The notes under the pieces: generated by a model
Databases searched by the model: none
The model's input: only the letters and a program-made list of their open reading frames with translations
What the model was told of the DNA's origin: nothing
Shown here: positions 20,905 through 33,095 of the stretch, piece by piece
Numbering within the stretch: the stretch's first letter is position 1
Layout of the letters: every line of letters begins with the position of its first letter
Assembly (NCBI GenBank): GCA_047967505.1
Contig: CM106541.1
Length of the DNA stretch: 64,000 nucleotides
Source: Dipteris shenzhenensis
Taxonomy: Eukaryota; Polypodiophyta; Polypodiopsida; Gleicheniales
Direction: 5' to 3' (one strand)
Made by a program: the position numbers and the translations under genes

Positions 20905-22510
20905 AACCCACAAAAGTGTTCCATAATGCGTGATTGAGCATGCAAATCATATCCGATGGACACAATAATTTGCACGCATCTCAATCTAGATGGTGTGGAT
21001 AACACACCTAGGAGCGTGTTTTTTATAGATGTGCATCACATTGAGGCAAAAACGGTGTTTAATGCTTGATTAACAATGAAAATCCTAACCGATGGGCACA
21101 ATACTTTGTAGGCACCTCAACCTAGGTGGTACTTACATGCTTGCAAATTGGAGTGACCATACGATAAGTACATGTTCGAATAACACACCTAGGACCATGT
21201 TTTTATATGGTTGTGCATGACACCAAGGCAAAAACAATGTTTTATTCTTGATCGACCATTCAAAGCATATGCGATGCACATAATACTTTGCACGTATCTC
21301 AAGCTATATGGTATGGACTTGGGTGCAAAGTTGTGCTCCCATACAATAAGTTCTTGTTTAAATAACATACCTAGGATGATGTTTTTTTATGATGGTGCAT
21401 AACACAAGGGGGAAAACGGTGTATAATGTGTGATCGACCATGAATCATATCCGATGGACACAATACTTTGCACACGTCTTAACCTAGGTGGTATTTACGT
21501 GATTGCAAAGTGGCGTGTCCATCCAATAAGTACTTATTGGAATAACACACTTGGGACCATGTTTTGATATGGTTGTGCATGACATTGAGGGAAAAACGGT
21601 ACTTAATGCTTGATTGACAATGCAAAGCCTATCCGATGGACACAATACTTTGCACACACCTCAACTTAGGTGGTATTCACATGATTGCAAAGCAAAGCAC
21701 CCATCCGGTAAGTACATGTTGGAATAACACACTTAGGACCATGTTTTTATATGGTTGTGCATGATAGTAAGGCAAAAACGAGGTTTAATTCTTGATCGAC
21801 CATTCAAAGCATATGTGATGGGTACAATACTTTGCATGGACCTCAAATTAGATGGTATGGACTTGCATACAAATTTGCACACCCATACAATAAGTTCTTG
21901 TTCGAATAACACTCCTAGGGCTATGTTTTTTTATGGTGGTGCATAACACTAGGGGAAAAACGGTGTATAATGCATGATCAACCATGTAAATCATATTTTA
22001 TGGATACTATACTTTTCACACGTCTCAACATAGGTGGCATTTACATGCTTGCAAAGTCAGGCATCCATCCGATAAGTACTTATTGGAATAATATACCTAC
22101 GACCATGTTTTTATGTGGTTGTGCATGACACTAAGGTGCAAAGTGGTGCACCCATCTGATAGTACTTTTCAGATAAAACACCTAGGAGCGCGTTTTTTGA
22201 TGGTTGTGCATAACACTAGGGGGAACACAGTATATATATATAATGCATAATCAAGCATGCAAAGCATATCCGATGGGCACAATACTTTGCACATACCTCA
22301 AGCTAGATGGTATGGACTTGGGTGAAAATTTGTGTGCCCATACGATAAGTTCTTGTTCAAATAACACACCTAGAACTATGTTTTTTTATGATGGTGCATG
22401 ACACTAGGGGGAAAACGATGTATAATGCATGATCGACCACACAAATCATATATGATGGACACAATACTTTGTAAACGTCTCAAACTAGGTGGTATTTACA
22501 TGCTTGACCA
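20905..22510. repeat. Satellite array, 180-bp monomer, trimeric higher-order pattern
   Basis: The marker CCGATGGACACAATACTTTG and its variants occur near 20949, 21090, 21270, 21450, 21630, 21815, 21995, 22268 and 22450, a spacing of about 180 bp with two shortened monomers. Three monomer types can be told apart by the words before and after the marker and recur every 540-545 bp. Short open frames of 60-65 codons recur with the repeat and are not genes. Confidence 0.9.
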
Positions 22511-22599
22511 TGTTTTTTAAGAAAGATCGTGATCAGCGACCCAGAAGAAAGGTCACGATTGCAATGAAATAAGGACGGAAGGAAGGGCCTTCCCTATCC

Positions 22600-23010
22600 C
22601 TTCCCTTATTCCCTGGTAGCTGCGGCCACTAGGGAATAAGGGAAGGGGTTATCCTTCCCTTTACAAAGCGGGTGCGTGAGCCTTGCATAGGGCAATGGGC
22701 GAGAGGGCGTTACATGGGGCAGGCAGGTGGGCGTTGCACGGGGCAATGCGTAGGGTGGGTCGGTGGGCATTGCACGCGGCAGTGCGCGGGGTGGGTGGGT
22801 GGTGCACGGGGTGGTGCATGAGCAGATGGGCAAGCGGGTAGTGCGGGGTAAGCTATTGTGCTGACAAGCGGGTAGGTGGCAATTGCACCAGCGGGTGTGG
22901 GATGAAGCGATGGCAAAATTTTTGGCGATGGGGGGCTATGTGGCGATGGGGGTCTGTGGTGATGGCGGTCTATGGCGATGGTGATGGCAATGGCAATGGC
23001 GTGTTGGCAT
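22600..23010. repeat. GC-rich minisatellite-like segment
   Basis: Variants of GGTGGGCGTTGCACGGGGCA are repeated irregularly (22690-22860), then GGCGATGG words (22920-23000). The base composition contrasts sharply with the AT-rich flanks. The frames through it encode Pro/His/Ala-rich low complexity and are not credible genes. Confidence 0.75.
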
Positions 23011-23262
23011 GGGAACGATGGAATTTTTAAACATAAATTGATACAATAGCAGGGACTACGAGAAATCGATGTTGTGGTGAGCGATGGATATTAACGTCAA
23101 CAGAAATTTTGATTGAGCAAGATGGAGGGGAGAGAAAGAGGTTGGAAGAAATTGGGATGGAAAATCAAGTAGAAGTAGTAGAGAAGTGAGTGAGAAGAAA
23201 TTGGGAGGAGTCAACTAAAAGTGTCGTACTCTTAAAAAATACAACAAAGAAAAAGTGTCGGA

Positions 23263-23302
23263 AAGATCTCTTACTCCTGTACTATTATCGGTAAGAGATC
23301 TT
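23263..23302. other. Hairpin, 12-bp perfect stem
   Basis: AAGATCTCTTAC (23263-23274) and its exact reverse complement GTAAGAGATCTT (23291-23302) enclose a 16-base loop. The rest of 23303-24489 is AT-rich, with a pyrimidine-rich stretch at 23500-23770, and no gene is seen. Confidence 0.8.
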
Positions 23303-24487
23303 CGGAAAGAGAATGTCGTGCGAGAGATTATCATCTATTTTTTGTGAGGAAAGGATGAAATAATGTTTAGGAGAATGTTGGGCTTTTTTGTTAGGAGAAT
23401 GTCAGCACTTTTGTTTGTAGTTTAAATTTTCTCCTAAATCCTATAGTTTAAATTTTAAATCCTCCTGCACTTTAGTTTATATTTCAAATTTGAATCTCCC
23501 AGGAAAATTATCTCCTAAACTCTCTCGAAATTTGAATCTCCTCATTTCTATTCTCTTTACTCACCTCTTCTTTTCCTAATCTCCTCCTCCCCTAATTCAT
23601 CATCGTCTCGACACTGACAATCCTAACAGGTAGAGATTCTACTTTCTCCTCCTCTTTCTACTCACCCCTTAATCTCCACCACCGCCACCTTAATCCCTTT
23701 CTTCCCACCCCTTAATCTCTCCAAAATCTCATCTTCTTCCCACCCCTTAATCTCTCTCCAAACTTCCGTCGCTCCTTTCGAATCTTCGTCGCAACGCGTT
23801 GCGACGGGAGAGAAGTGATGGAACGATGGAAAAAAGGAGAGGGGATGGATGTCGAGAGAGAGGCAATGGGATGGGAGGGGTAGTGGCCCCTCCCTTATTA
23901 CCCCTCATCCTTATTCCCTAAATGTATATTTAAAGTATATTTAATTTAGTTTAAAATATTTTGCTAAATCAAATATATTTTAATTATATGCGAAAAGAAT
24001 CAAAATTTTGTTTATAACTCTTGTTTTGCAAGTAACTTATTAAAATGAATATGAAAAAGAAATTATCTCTCGCATTTTCTTTGATTCGACGGTTGGTATA
24101 GCTTAGATTCGTATAGATTAGTTTATCCATAGGGGAGAGAACTCCAAAACAAGCAATCAAAGCCATGCTAAAAATTTCCCGACTAGTTCCTAATCGGCAT
24201 CAGTCCTATGTTCACATGTAGTTTCATACTCATAATACAACCCTATGAGCAAAGTTTTAGATGATAGATGACACATCAGAGTCAAAGTTTTAGTGGACAC
24301 AATGTAATGGTTAATGATGAATAATAGTTTTATTTTTGCTCATCTCATTGTAAAGCCTTATTGGCTATTATTTTTTAATTTATGTACATATATTGAGCCT
24401 TGTAAAGCCTTTGGGGCTATTTTTGATCATCCATTCAAAGATTTTGTTAAATGGACACACACTTAATTGTATCAATGGACACATTAC

Positions 24488-24665
24488 AGCTTGGGCACAT
24501 TACAATATGATGGGCAAAATGCATTGTCTTTTAGCTTGGGCACATTATACAATATTATGGGAAAAATGCATTGTCTTTCAGCTTGGACACATAACTGTAT
24601 GATGGGCAAAATGCATCTTGGGCACATTACAATATGATGGGAAAAATATATTTTCTTTCAATTTG
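24488..24665. repeat. Tandem repeat, about 45-60 bp, four copies
   Basis: The word GCTTGGGCACATTACAATATGATGGG with a following AAAATGCATTGTCTTT recurs four times with drift and one shortened unit. Confidence 0.88.
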
Positions 24666-24735
24666 TACTTTAATGCTATATTGGCTATTTTATTGAAGCA
24701 TTGTTTCTAAATTCTTGTAAATTATTTTTCATGCA

Positions 24736-26024
24736 GGGCTTTCTATTATTATGGAGTACTCTCAAGAGATTAGAGCTTTTGTCTCTAGCACCACCTTACA
24801 TTTCAATGGGAAAGAGCATGCCCCTGGTAACTTTGAACGGAAGTGGAGTCACATGCACATGGGAAGAAAAGTTTGGTTTCTCATTCAAAGAAAAACTGAG
24901 GTACATCTGATGATGTCGAGAAAAGATATGGAGAAAAATGAGGAGCCATGGAATGCAAGCTTCTCTATAAGAAAGATATAACTTCTAGCATGGTTGTGGA
25001 AATTACTATGGAACCAAACAACCCATACTTGGATATTTTTGTGAAGTGTTCACAACCTAGTATTAGGGGTAATCATTTTATCTTATCAAGAGGTCTAAAT
25101 AGGTTCGCAATGCCACTTCCTCCACCATCAAACTTTGCAAAATCACAAACTCCCTTACATGCTCTCATGGATGAACGGAGTACATTTCCAAATGCAAAGG
25201 CAAGTAGGTTGCATCAAAAGATTATGATTGAGTACTTTAAGACATCATCACTCAAGACAGACCATGAATTCAATCAAGAGTAGGGAGGGCACAAGAAGGA
25301 TCAGGTGGATGCTAGTTTGGTTCAAAAACAAAGAGGAGACAAGCAGGATGAGAGAGCTCCTAGTTTGGCTCAGAAGTAGTCTAGACAAGGAGCCCCACAT
25401 CAAGGGTCTGCACACAAACTCTTTGAGATTGAAGAAAAAGCAGATGTTGCATTCCAACTGAAAAATAAAGAAGCAACACAACCATTGCCGCCTAAAGAAA
25501 TACAAAAGATAGAGGAAGAGGAAGGACGAGCCACAGCCACTTTGGTGCAACCTATCAAAGGAAAAGAAAGATGCAAAATAGAAAAGATTAGTACTACAAG
25601 GGCCATAGTTCCAAAGGCTACTTTCACAAAAAGACAACCTTCCTCTGTTCAGAAAGTACAAGTAAAAGATAAAGAGGACACAATTCCAAAGGCTACTTTG
25701 AAAAAAAGGCAATGTTCCTCCGCTCAGAAACTTCAGGTACAAGATAAAGAGGAGGACAGAGAAAATATAGAAGAAGAAGAGTCAGATCAAGAGGTTGAGG
25801 AAGATCAAGATGAGATCATGTCAATAAAGAATCTCAATCTGCGTCTCAATGAGACAATCACAGTAGATGATGTCGGATATATATGGGGACAAAAGCCCTA
25901 TGCTGTGAATGCTCGAGATGTGGAGTCAACGTCTATTTTTACCAATAATAGGAATCTTGATATATATTATGTGATGCGAATATTCAAGGCTTTGGTTGGA
26001 TGGCAAGAAGCCCATGGTCTCTAA
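24736..26024 (+). pseudogene. Unknown gene, 5' exons (charged, K/E-rich)
   Basis: A splice-acceptor-like TTTCATGCAG precedes 24736, then an open stretch (24751-24981) shifts frame into 24948-26024, which holds two TAG stops near 25280 and 25378. The second half is rich in Lys and Glu, with a 26-residue internal repeat (IVPKATFTKRQPSSVQ and IPKATLKKRQCSSAQK) followed by an acidic run (EEEESDQEVEEDQDE). The end (TITVDDVGYIWG, NNRNLDIYYVMRIF) looks like a folded region. No family recognised. The two tandem 78-bp units at 25606-25761 give the internal repeat. Confidence 0.5.
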
Positions 26025-26667
26025 TGTGGTCTTACATCCAATCATGTTCTGTCCTAATATAGGTAGCCATAACAATGGAGTTATGTTTGAAGGACCTACC
26101 CATTTTGAGGAGAATTTCAACAAATTCTTCACACAAAGCCTTCGACAAATCCCCCATGAATAGGGTGAAGAAAATTATGAGAAATTTTTGAAAGATTCAA
26201 AGAGAAATTTCTTGCTACATTGTAAATTTGAGCCGATTGATGGTCAGCATTATGCATATGCTTATAATGAACTTGCTAGACAAGCAAGGGGCTGAAGAAG
26301 GCTCACTGCAGAGAAAATGTCAAAGGTTCTTCCCTTCAATTTTTATATGGCTATAATATGCATTTTTAAGCATCAAACAAAATATTTTATTAAGTCCGAA
26401 AGATTGAATCATGATATTTTTGCAAAACGTGAGATAATCTCGACATCGAAAATCCTAATGAAAGCGAGGAATCTATGGACTACACTTGGTTCTCCAGCAA
26501 CACATTTGAAAAGAACTACCACAAAAGCGGATGCAGACACATTAGTCAAGCTTTATACATGTTTAAGTGTAGTTGTACCAAGGGGAAGTCAAGAATGGGA
26601 AGAATCTCTCACAAGCTTCAAGGTAGCGAGGGATAGATATACTAACTACACAAGTATAATTTTTTGA
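26014..26667 (+). pseudogene. Unknown gene, middle part with weak ParB-like motif
   Basis: One frame from 26014 to 26667, broken only by stops at 26161 (TAG) and 26293 (TGA). It contains FEPIDGQHYAYAYNELARQ near 26230-26286; D-G-Q-H-x-x-A-x-x-x-L-A recalls the D-G-x-H-R-x-x-A box of ParB/sulfiredoxin-type folds, with Arg replaced. The later part has LKRTTTKADADTLVKLYTCL and PRGSQEWEESL. It follows the K/E-rich part by a frameshift, so both probably belong to one former gene. Confidence 0.45.
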
Positions 26668-26897
26668 CCTGATGAGGTGTTTAAGCAAGTTGTGCCAGTT
26701 TGCAGTGCATACAAGAAGGGTGAGGTTACTTATGAAGGTCCTTTGTTACTATCACAAAAGTCAAAGGTTGAGAAAAAAGAGGTGATAGCAAGAATGTAAA
26801 GGCCCGTGAAGTATTTGCCAGGGATAGCTATTTAACAATGGCAACATAAAAACTCCTCAAGAAAGAATGGTTTTCTGGTAGGAAGGACAATCATTGC

Positions 26898-27558
26898 ATG
26901 GAGGAGTGCATCAACACACAGGTGAAATGTGATGCAGTGGATAGTGCGATCATATATTTGCTCACAAAAAAAGCAATTCCTACTGGTCAATGCAATATTG
27001 ACCCTAATATTGTGAAGCATATAGCCGCTTTATCCACAGCTAAGGAAAAGGCATGGGCGCATAAGTGGATGAAGAATCAAGAAGATGGGGCCGAAGTAGT
27101 CATCTCATTCATGCAAGCCCAAATCCCACCACAGGTGATTGCATATGTTGAGAAGCTTGTGAATGAGCATAAACTGAGAATAACAAGTGCAGTCAACCAC
27201 GGCTTTCAATTCAATGTCAACATCACTTCAGAATCTAGAAAGCTTGTAGCGTACAGGGGCATTTCAGATGAGGACTTTTTTAATTAATGAAACAAGCTTG
27301 GATAAGCTGCAAGTATTCTTTATCGGCGATGAGGTTTCTTCCAATGATATTCGCCAATTTATCAATAGAATACTATATACCACCATTAGTAGAGCTAGAA
27401 TTTGCAATATTGTGATTTTTGTCAATGAAAAAAACAAGGAAGAGATACATGACACTTTGGAGAAAGTTTATGCCTCTAATTTCAAGATCTACAATGGTGT
27501 GTATGCATCCAAGACAAGCAAGAGAGAATGTGGATTAAAGATCCAATGCCTCGAATGA
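26898..27558 (+). pseudogene. Unknown gene, downstream part
   Basis: Two overlapping open stretches (26898-27287 and 27268-27558) in different frames read as one protein with a frameshift near 27275: IDPNIVKHIAALSTAKEK, QIPPQVIAYVEKL, then RQFINRILYTTISRA and KIYNGVYASKTSKRE. No family recognised; continuity with the upstream part is inferred from order and strand. Confidence 0.4.
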
Positions 27559-27639
27559 TTCCTCTTATGCATGCGGAGTCCATATCCTAACCAGTCTCTA
27601 CAACATAACATAAGGGGGACTTCCAAGAGTTTGCATCTC

Positions 27640-28808
27640 ATGCTAGAAGAGAAAGAAATCCACAGGTCCTCTCATTATCAAGTGCACTCCAAAATCTATG
27701 AATGTCCTCCAAAAAGTGGAAGTCTTTTTATTACTATGCTGGAATACTTGCAACCGCCTAATTGGTAGGTCACCTTATTACAGATGGGATATCTTTTCAA
27801 ATATCTTTTCTGAAAAGGATATTCCACTAATATTATTGAAAGAAAGGCTTGCATGGCACACTTCCACTTGCAAGCTCATCGAACTATTGGCTACGAGAAA
27901 GAGGTGGAATATAAGAGGATTGGAGATGACGACATGGAAGATCTTGATGGCTCCCCATATAAAGACGAAGGTGATGCAGACAATGACATGGATGATCTTC
28001 CTGGTTTACAAGATTACTCAAAGAAATGATGGACACATATCCTGGTATGACCCTTGACTTTTCATTACATTTAACTATAACCTATCAATCTCACAAGCTT
28101 TTGTATTTTTTATAGACGGCAGAGGGGAAAGAAGAAGAAATGAGTTCATGTGGATTTGAAGTCAGGAAGGCCACAATATTTCCTTCAAGTTTAATTCATA
28201 TAGTGATTGCTAGAAAAACTGAAAGTGAAATAATAAAAGGATCACCAAAAGACTTTCTTGATATAGAGAGTCAACTACTTAGCTTCTATGGGAACTCAGA
28301 GGATATGATGATGGTGTGGATAATGCTTAACAATTCTAAAGATTTATTCAAGCTACAAGAAATAGGAAGCAACTTTGATATTCAGGTGTGATTGGACAAT
28401 GACCTCAATATCTATCATTTGGTCCATAAGAGTTCAAATACTAAGATATCAAGGAAAAGAGGTTAATAATAAAGTCATAATGGCCTCCCTCAGGTTTGAT
28501 ACAAACTTTATCTTTGCGTAGTATTTCTATATGGATTAAATCCTATGAGCTAATGTTTGGTTTATTTCTTTATCTTGGCTTAGTATTTATATATTGATTA
28601 AATCTAATGAGCTAATGTTTGGTTATTTTTTGATGCAGTACAATGATATCTTGGTCTCTTGAAAATTTTGGAAAGTGTATATATATCATAAATTCCCTTC
28701 TTTCTACATGGCTCAACAATACTAAAAAGTCACTAGAAGATATTTGCACCTGGCTACAAACTCTCAATGTGGACAACATACGAGTTACTATTTTTCCATA
28801 TAATGAGA
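27640..28808 (+). pseudogene. Unknown gene, last exons before element E
   Basis: Includes an acidic segment (DDMEDLDGSPYKDEGDADND, about 27925-27985), an open stretch at 28140-28391 (IFPSSLIHIVIARKTE) and an exon-like block at about 28640-28808 that ends in GAGAA/GTAAGTGA, a strong splice donor. Between 28500 and 28630 a 60-bp block with TAAATC-TATGAGCTAATGTTTGG occurs twice, in what I take as an intron. No family recognised. Confidence 0.4.
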
Positions 28809-28823
28809 AGTAAGTGACAAGGC

Positions 28824-28995
28824 TGAGAGTGCTCTCAACAGAAGCAAGAACAGAAGAGGGAGAGAGAGAAACAGAGAGCCTTACAAGTTTTGGTGGGTGT
28901 GCAGAACACCCTAATCTTCTTTTTCATTCATTTATATATGTGTTTGAGTATTGTACATAACCGGGGTAAAGGAACAATGACCTTTAACCCCCACA
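28824..28995 (-). repeat. 3' LTR of element E (shortened)
   Basis: Shares AGCAAGAAC-GAAGAGGG, CACCCTAATCTTCTTTTTC and the end GACCTTTAA-CCCCACA with 34379-34541. The purine tract follows at 28996-29006 (AAGTGGGAGGT on the minus strand). Confidence 0.75.
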
Positions 28996-29165
28996 ACCTC
29001 CCACTTAAAGGACAATGTGCCTTTAAGGGAGAACAACCAGTGAGCATACTATCCAATGCCCATCAATACATGACAATACTCAAACCACTGACTAGGTAGA
29101 CTCTTTGTCAGGATATCTGCAAGGTTACCATCTATATGAACCTTGACAAGCTCTATGCGCTTGTC

Positions 29166-30539
29166 CTAAAGTACCTCCCTGATGAAATGGTACCTGACCT
29201 CGATGTGTTTGGTCTTTGCATGAAAGACCGGATTTCGTGCTAACTGAATAGCACTCATGGAATCACTATGCAATGTCGGTACACCTGTATGAATCCCCAA
29301 ATCTCCCACTAGCCGATCAAGCCATATAGCCTCCTTGCAACCCTCTGTGGCTGCAACATACTCAGCCTCTGTGGTAGACAAAGCAACGCACTTCTGTATG
29401 TGAGACATCCACGACACTGCACCACCTGCAAAGGTGAACACATAACCAGAAGTGGACCTCCTACTATCCACATGCCCTGCATAGTCTGAATCTATGTACA
29501 CAAGTACACGCATGTCTCCTCTACCAAAGCAAATGCACATCTCCTTGGTACCCTTCATGTACCTCATGATGCACTTAACTGCCTCCCAAGGCCTCTTTCC
29601 TAGATTAGCCATATACCGGCTAACAACTTCCACTGCAAATGCAATGTCTGGTCTAGTAGCTATCATAGCATACATAAGACTCCCAACTGCTGATGCATAA
29701 GGTACCTTGGCCATCATGGCCCTTTCCCCATCTGATTTTGGACTATCTGTATGACTCAGTTTCACATATGGAGGCAATGGAGTACTCACTGCCTTCCCCC
29801 CCTCCATATTGAAACACTGCAATACTTTTGTAACATACTCTTTTTGTGAAAGCCAAAGGAGTTTCCTACTCCGATCACGCGTGATGCGCATACCAAGAAT
29901 ATGACTTGCAAGTCCCAAATACTTCATATCAAAGGCCTCATGCAACTTGGCCTTTAATGCATCTAGCTCATAAGTATTCTTGCTAGCCAATAGCATATCA
30001 TCCACATATAGTGCCAAGATTATCAGGCTATAATCCTTAGCCCTTTTAGTGTAGAGGCAGTGATCAATTTCACTTCTTCTAAAACCCTGGGACCGAATGA
30101 AAGCATCAAACTTCTGATACCATTCTCTAGGCACTTTCTTAAGACCATAGAGACTCTTCTTCAGCTTGCAAACTAAATGCTCTTTGCCCTTTTCTTCAAA
30201 GCCTTCCGGCTGCACCATGTAAATTTCCTCATGCAAATCCCCATGCAAGAAAGCTATCTTGACATCCATCTGCATAAGCTCCATATCCTCTGATGCCACT
30301 AGTCCAAGCATGCATCTAAGTGTGTTCATCTTCACAACTGGAGAGAATATCTCATCAAAGTCCACACCCTTCTCTTGCTTGAACCCTTTAGTGACCAAAC
30401 GGGCCTTGTACCTAGGCACATCATCACCTGTGACCTTCATTTTGTAGACCCATTTACATGGCAATGCTTTCTTTCCATGTGGCAAAGAAACCAAGTCCCA
30501 AGTCTTATTCTTCATAAGTGAACTCATCTCTGATTGCAT
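29166..30539 (-). pseudogene. Element E reverse transcriptase and RNase H
   Basis: A 457-residue open frame covers the whole copia RT and most of RNase H: MKNKTWDLVSLPHGKK, CKWVYKMKVTGD, MQMDVKIAFLHGDL, SLYGLKKVPREWYQ, the catalytic YVDDML, then RNase H with VYIDSDYAGHVDSRRSTSGY and ALSTTEAEYVAATEG. It ends at a TAG, after which the last residues (LADILTKSLP) continue in the same frame. Upstream it is separated from integrase by stops near 30545 and 30583. It copies RNA to DNA in the virus-like particle; here only the reading frame, not the complete polyprotein, survives. Confidence 0.9.
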
Positions 30540-30587
30540 AGCATACTCTCACTTGCATTGATCCTCGCGCATCATAGTCTCTCTGTA

Positions 30588-31334
30588 TTAAGAAGGCTCC
30601 CCGTAATCAGTAAGCATCACACAGTCTACCCGTAGAACAAATGTATCAGGCGGTGTAGACACTCTAGATGATCTTCTCAAGGGCATTTCAGCTTGCTGTC
30701 CCACCTGCATATCATCCACATTTGGCTCATCATTTCCACCAATAGATGATCCATCATCTACCCTTGATTGTATACCTATGGGAGTACTTAGTGGTACCAT
30801 TTCTTGCACATTTGGTGCATGGACAGCTTGTTGTCTATCAACATATGCAGGTGGATTCACATCCTGGAAAGTGATTCTCCTTATTTTCACATCCCTCATG
30901 GGTGCCTTATGCATCTTCTTCTCATTGAAGACTACATCATGGCTGCATATGATCTTCTTTGCTTCTGGATCCCAGAGACGATAGCCCATCTCTCCACTTT
31001 CACCATAATCCAGAAAGATGCATTTCCTAGACTTAGGATCTAGCTTCTTTCGAAGCTCTTTTGGCACATGTGCATATGCCTCACACCCAAATATATGCAA
31101 ATCAGAGTAAGAGGGCTTCTTGCCACTCCATGCCTCTTCAAGAATACCACCATCCAAACTCTTACTAGGTGATCTATTGATCACATGCACTGCAGTCTTC
31201 ATTGCCTCAGCCCAAAAACCACCAAAAAGTCTTGCATTGGAAAGCATGCATTGCAACCTTTCCTGAATGGTACGGTTCATCTTTTCTACAACTGGATTTT
31301 GCTCTGGAGTACGAGGGGATGTGAGCTCCCTCAA
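30588..31334 (-). pseudogene. Element E integrase C-terminal half
   Basis: Starts at the part of integrase with the catalytic glutamate (NPVVEKMNRTI) and runs through NRSPSKSLDGG, the GCEAYAHVP and KCIFLDYGESGEMGYRLWD blocks, then an acidic linker. It overlaps the upstream half in another frame; the frameshift lies at about 31331. Confidence 0.85.
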
Positions 31335-31846
31335 AAGTCATGAGAGAGATACTCTCCACCATTGTCAGTCCATAGGCATTTAAGTGTTCTACCTGACTGA
31401 TTCTCAACCAAGGCCAGCCATTTCTGAAATACTTGGAACACATCACTCTTTCGAGCTATAGCATAAGCCCACACTTTCCTAGTTGCATCATCAATGAATG
31501 TCACATAGTATTCAGCCCCGCCTAATGACCGTGTAGGCATGGGACCACATACGTCTGAATGCACCAAATCAAGCTTTTCAAACTCTTTCTTTCCCCTTCT
31601 TTTATGGGCTGATTTAGTATGCTTCCCATAGAGACAGTGCTCACAAAATTCAAAATCAGAGAAACTCAAATGCGGTACATAACCCAAACAGCATAAGAGT
31701 TTCATTCCATTGTAGCTCATGTGCCCCAACCTGCAATGCCACAATGAAGTGCTTGGCTGCTCGGTTATTGCAACAACATGATCAAATACCCCTGATACAT
31801 GTAAGGGATACAAAGGCCCACACTTGGCACCCCTGGCCAAAATCAT
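31331..31846 (-). pseudogene. Element E pre-integrase and integrase N-terminal half
   Basis: Carries the zinc finger (HCRLGHMSYNG, then CEHCLYGK) and the first two catalytic aspartates (LVHSDVCGP and WTDNGGEYL). A stop near 31872 separates it from protease sequence. Confidence 0.85.
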
Positions 31847-32071
31847 AGAGCCCTTCTGAATTTTCCAACTCTAAAAGCCAAAAGTGGTGTGAAAACCAAC
31901 ATCATCTAGCTGACCCACTAAAATAAGACTCTTGGTCAACTTAGGCACATGTCTCACATGTTTCAAAATAAATGCAGACCCATTAGCAAAAGAAAATTTT
32001 ATGTCACCTACTCCCACTATGTCACATGCATAGTCATTTCCAAGACGCACACAACTTGTCTTTCCACTGTC

Positions 32072-33095
32072 CTAAGTGAAGAACCATTCCCTATGGGGAG
32101 TAACATGGAATGATGCACCAGAATCCAAAATCCAATCTTGGGAATATGCATCATCTGAAGTGGTAAGCAACTCTGCAGATAAACTAGACATGAAGAGAAT
32201 GCCATTATCACTATCATGTGTGACTGCATTGATCTCCTCGATCTTCACTTTTCCTTTGTCCTCCCTTGGACTCTCTTCCTTTTGATTTGCACCCCAATTT
32301 GCATTCTTTTTCTTATCCTTTTGCTCTCTCTTTAGCTTGTAGCAATCCTTTTTCATATGGCCCTTCTTGCCACAGTGGTAACACTCAATGTTCCGTGCCC
32401 TGGATTTGCTACGAGACTTCCCTCTTTCTTGGGACTTCCCCCTGAACTGTGATTTGCCCCTTTGCACATCTAAGGCAGCATCCTGCTTGTTGTTGTCCAT
32501 AGACTTCCGTCTAATCTCCTCAGCCAACAAGCTACCCACAACATCATCAAATTTTAGTACTCCACCAGGTGCAGAGTTACTGATAGCTGTATGGAAGGTA
32601 TCCCATGAGGATGGCAATGAACATAAGAGAAATATTGCCTTAGCCTTTGCATCAAAATTCATCTTCTGAGCCTGAAGCTGGATGAAAATAATATTGAATT
32701 CATTCAAGTGAGAAGCAATGGAGACCCCTTCCTTCATCTGTAGCTCAAACAGCCTCTTCATGAGGTAAACTTTATTAGAGGTAGTTTCCTTTTCATAAGT
32801 GGCACACAATTTCTTCCACAAATCTTCCGTAGTCTGCTCATTTACTATTGTGAGATAAAATGACTCTGCAAGATGAAGTTTAATAGTAGATTTTGCTAAT
32901 GCATCCAACTCATTCCAATCATCCTCAGACATATTTGCAGGCTTAGCTTCGCTTAGCTTCAATCCCTGCCAAGGGTTTAATCTGCTTCTTTTGAATAAGC
33001 ACATCCCTTATTTGTTCTTTCCACAAAGAAAAGTTTGTCCCATCAAACTTTTTAATGCTAAAAAACTCCTTTTCAGACATGGAAGAGGATGCCAT
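32072..33095 (-). pseudogene. Element E gag and start of protease
   Basis: Gag starts at 33095 (MASSSMSEKEFFSIKKFDG). A small duplication of GCTAAGCGAAGCTAAGC near 32945 shifts the frame. It continues with NELDALAKSTIKLHLAESF, the zinc knuckle CYHCGKKGHMKKDC and the protease site DWILDSGASFHVTPH. A TAG ends the frame at 32072. Typical copia gag layout and length. Confidence 0.88.

Noticed and set aside
20905-22401. Several 60-65-codon frames of similar sequence in the satellite
   Set aside because: They recur with the satellite monomer and differ by random changes; not a gene family.
22606-22916. Pro/His/Ala-rich frames in the GC island
   Set aside because: Low complexity produced by the minisatellite.
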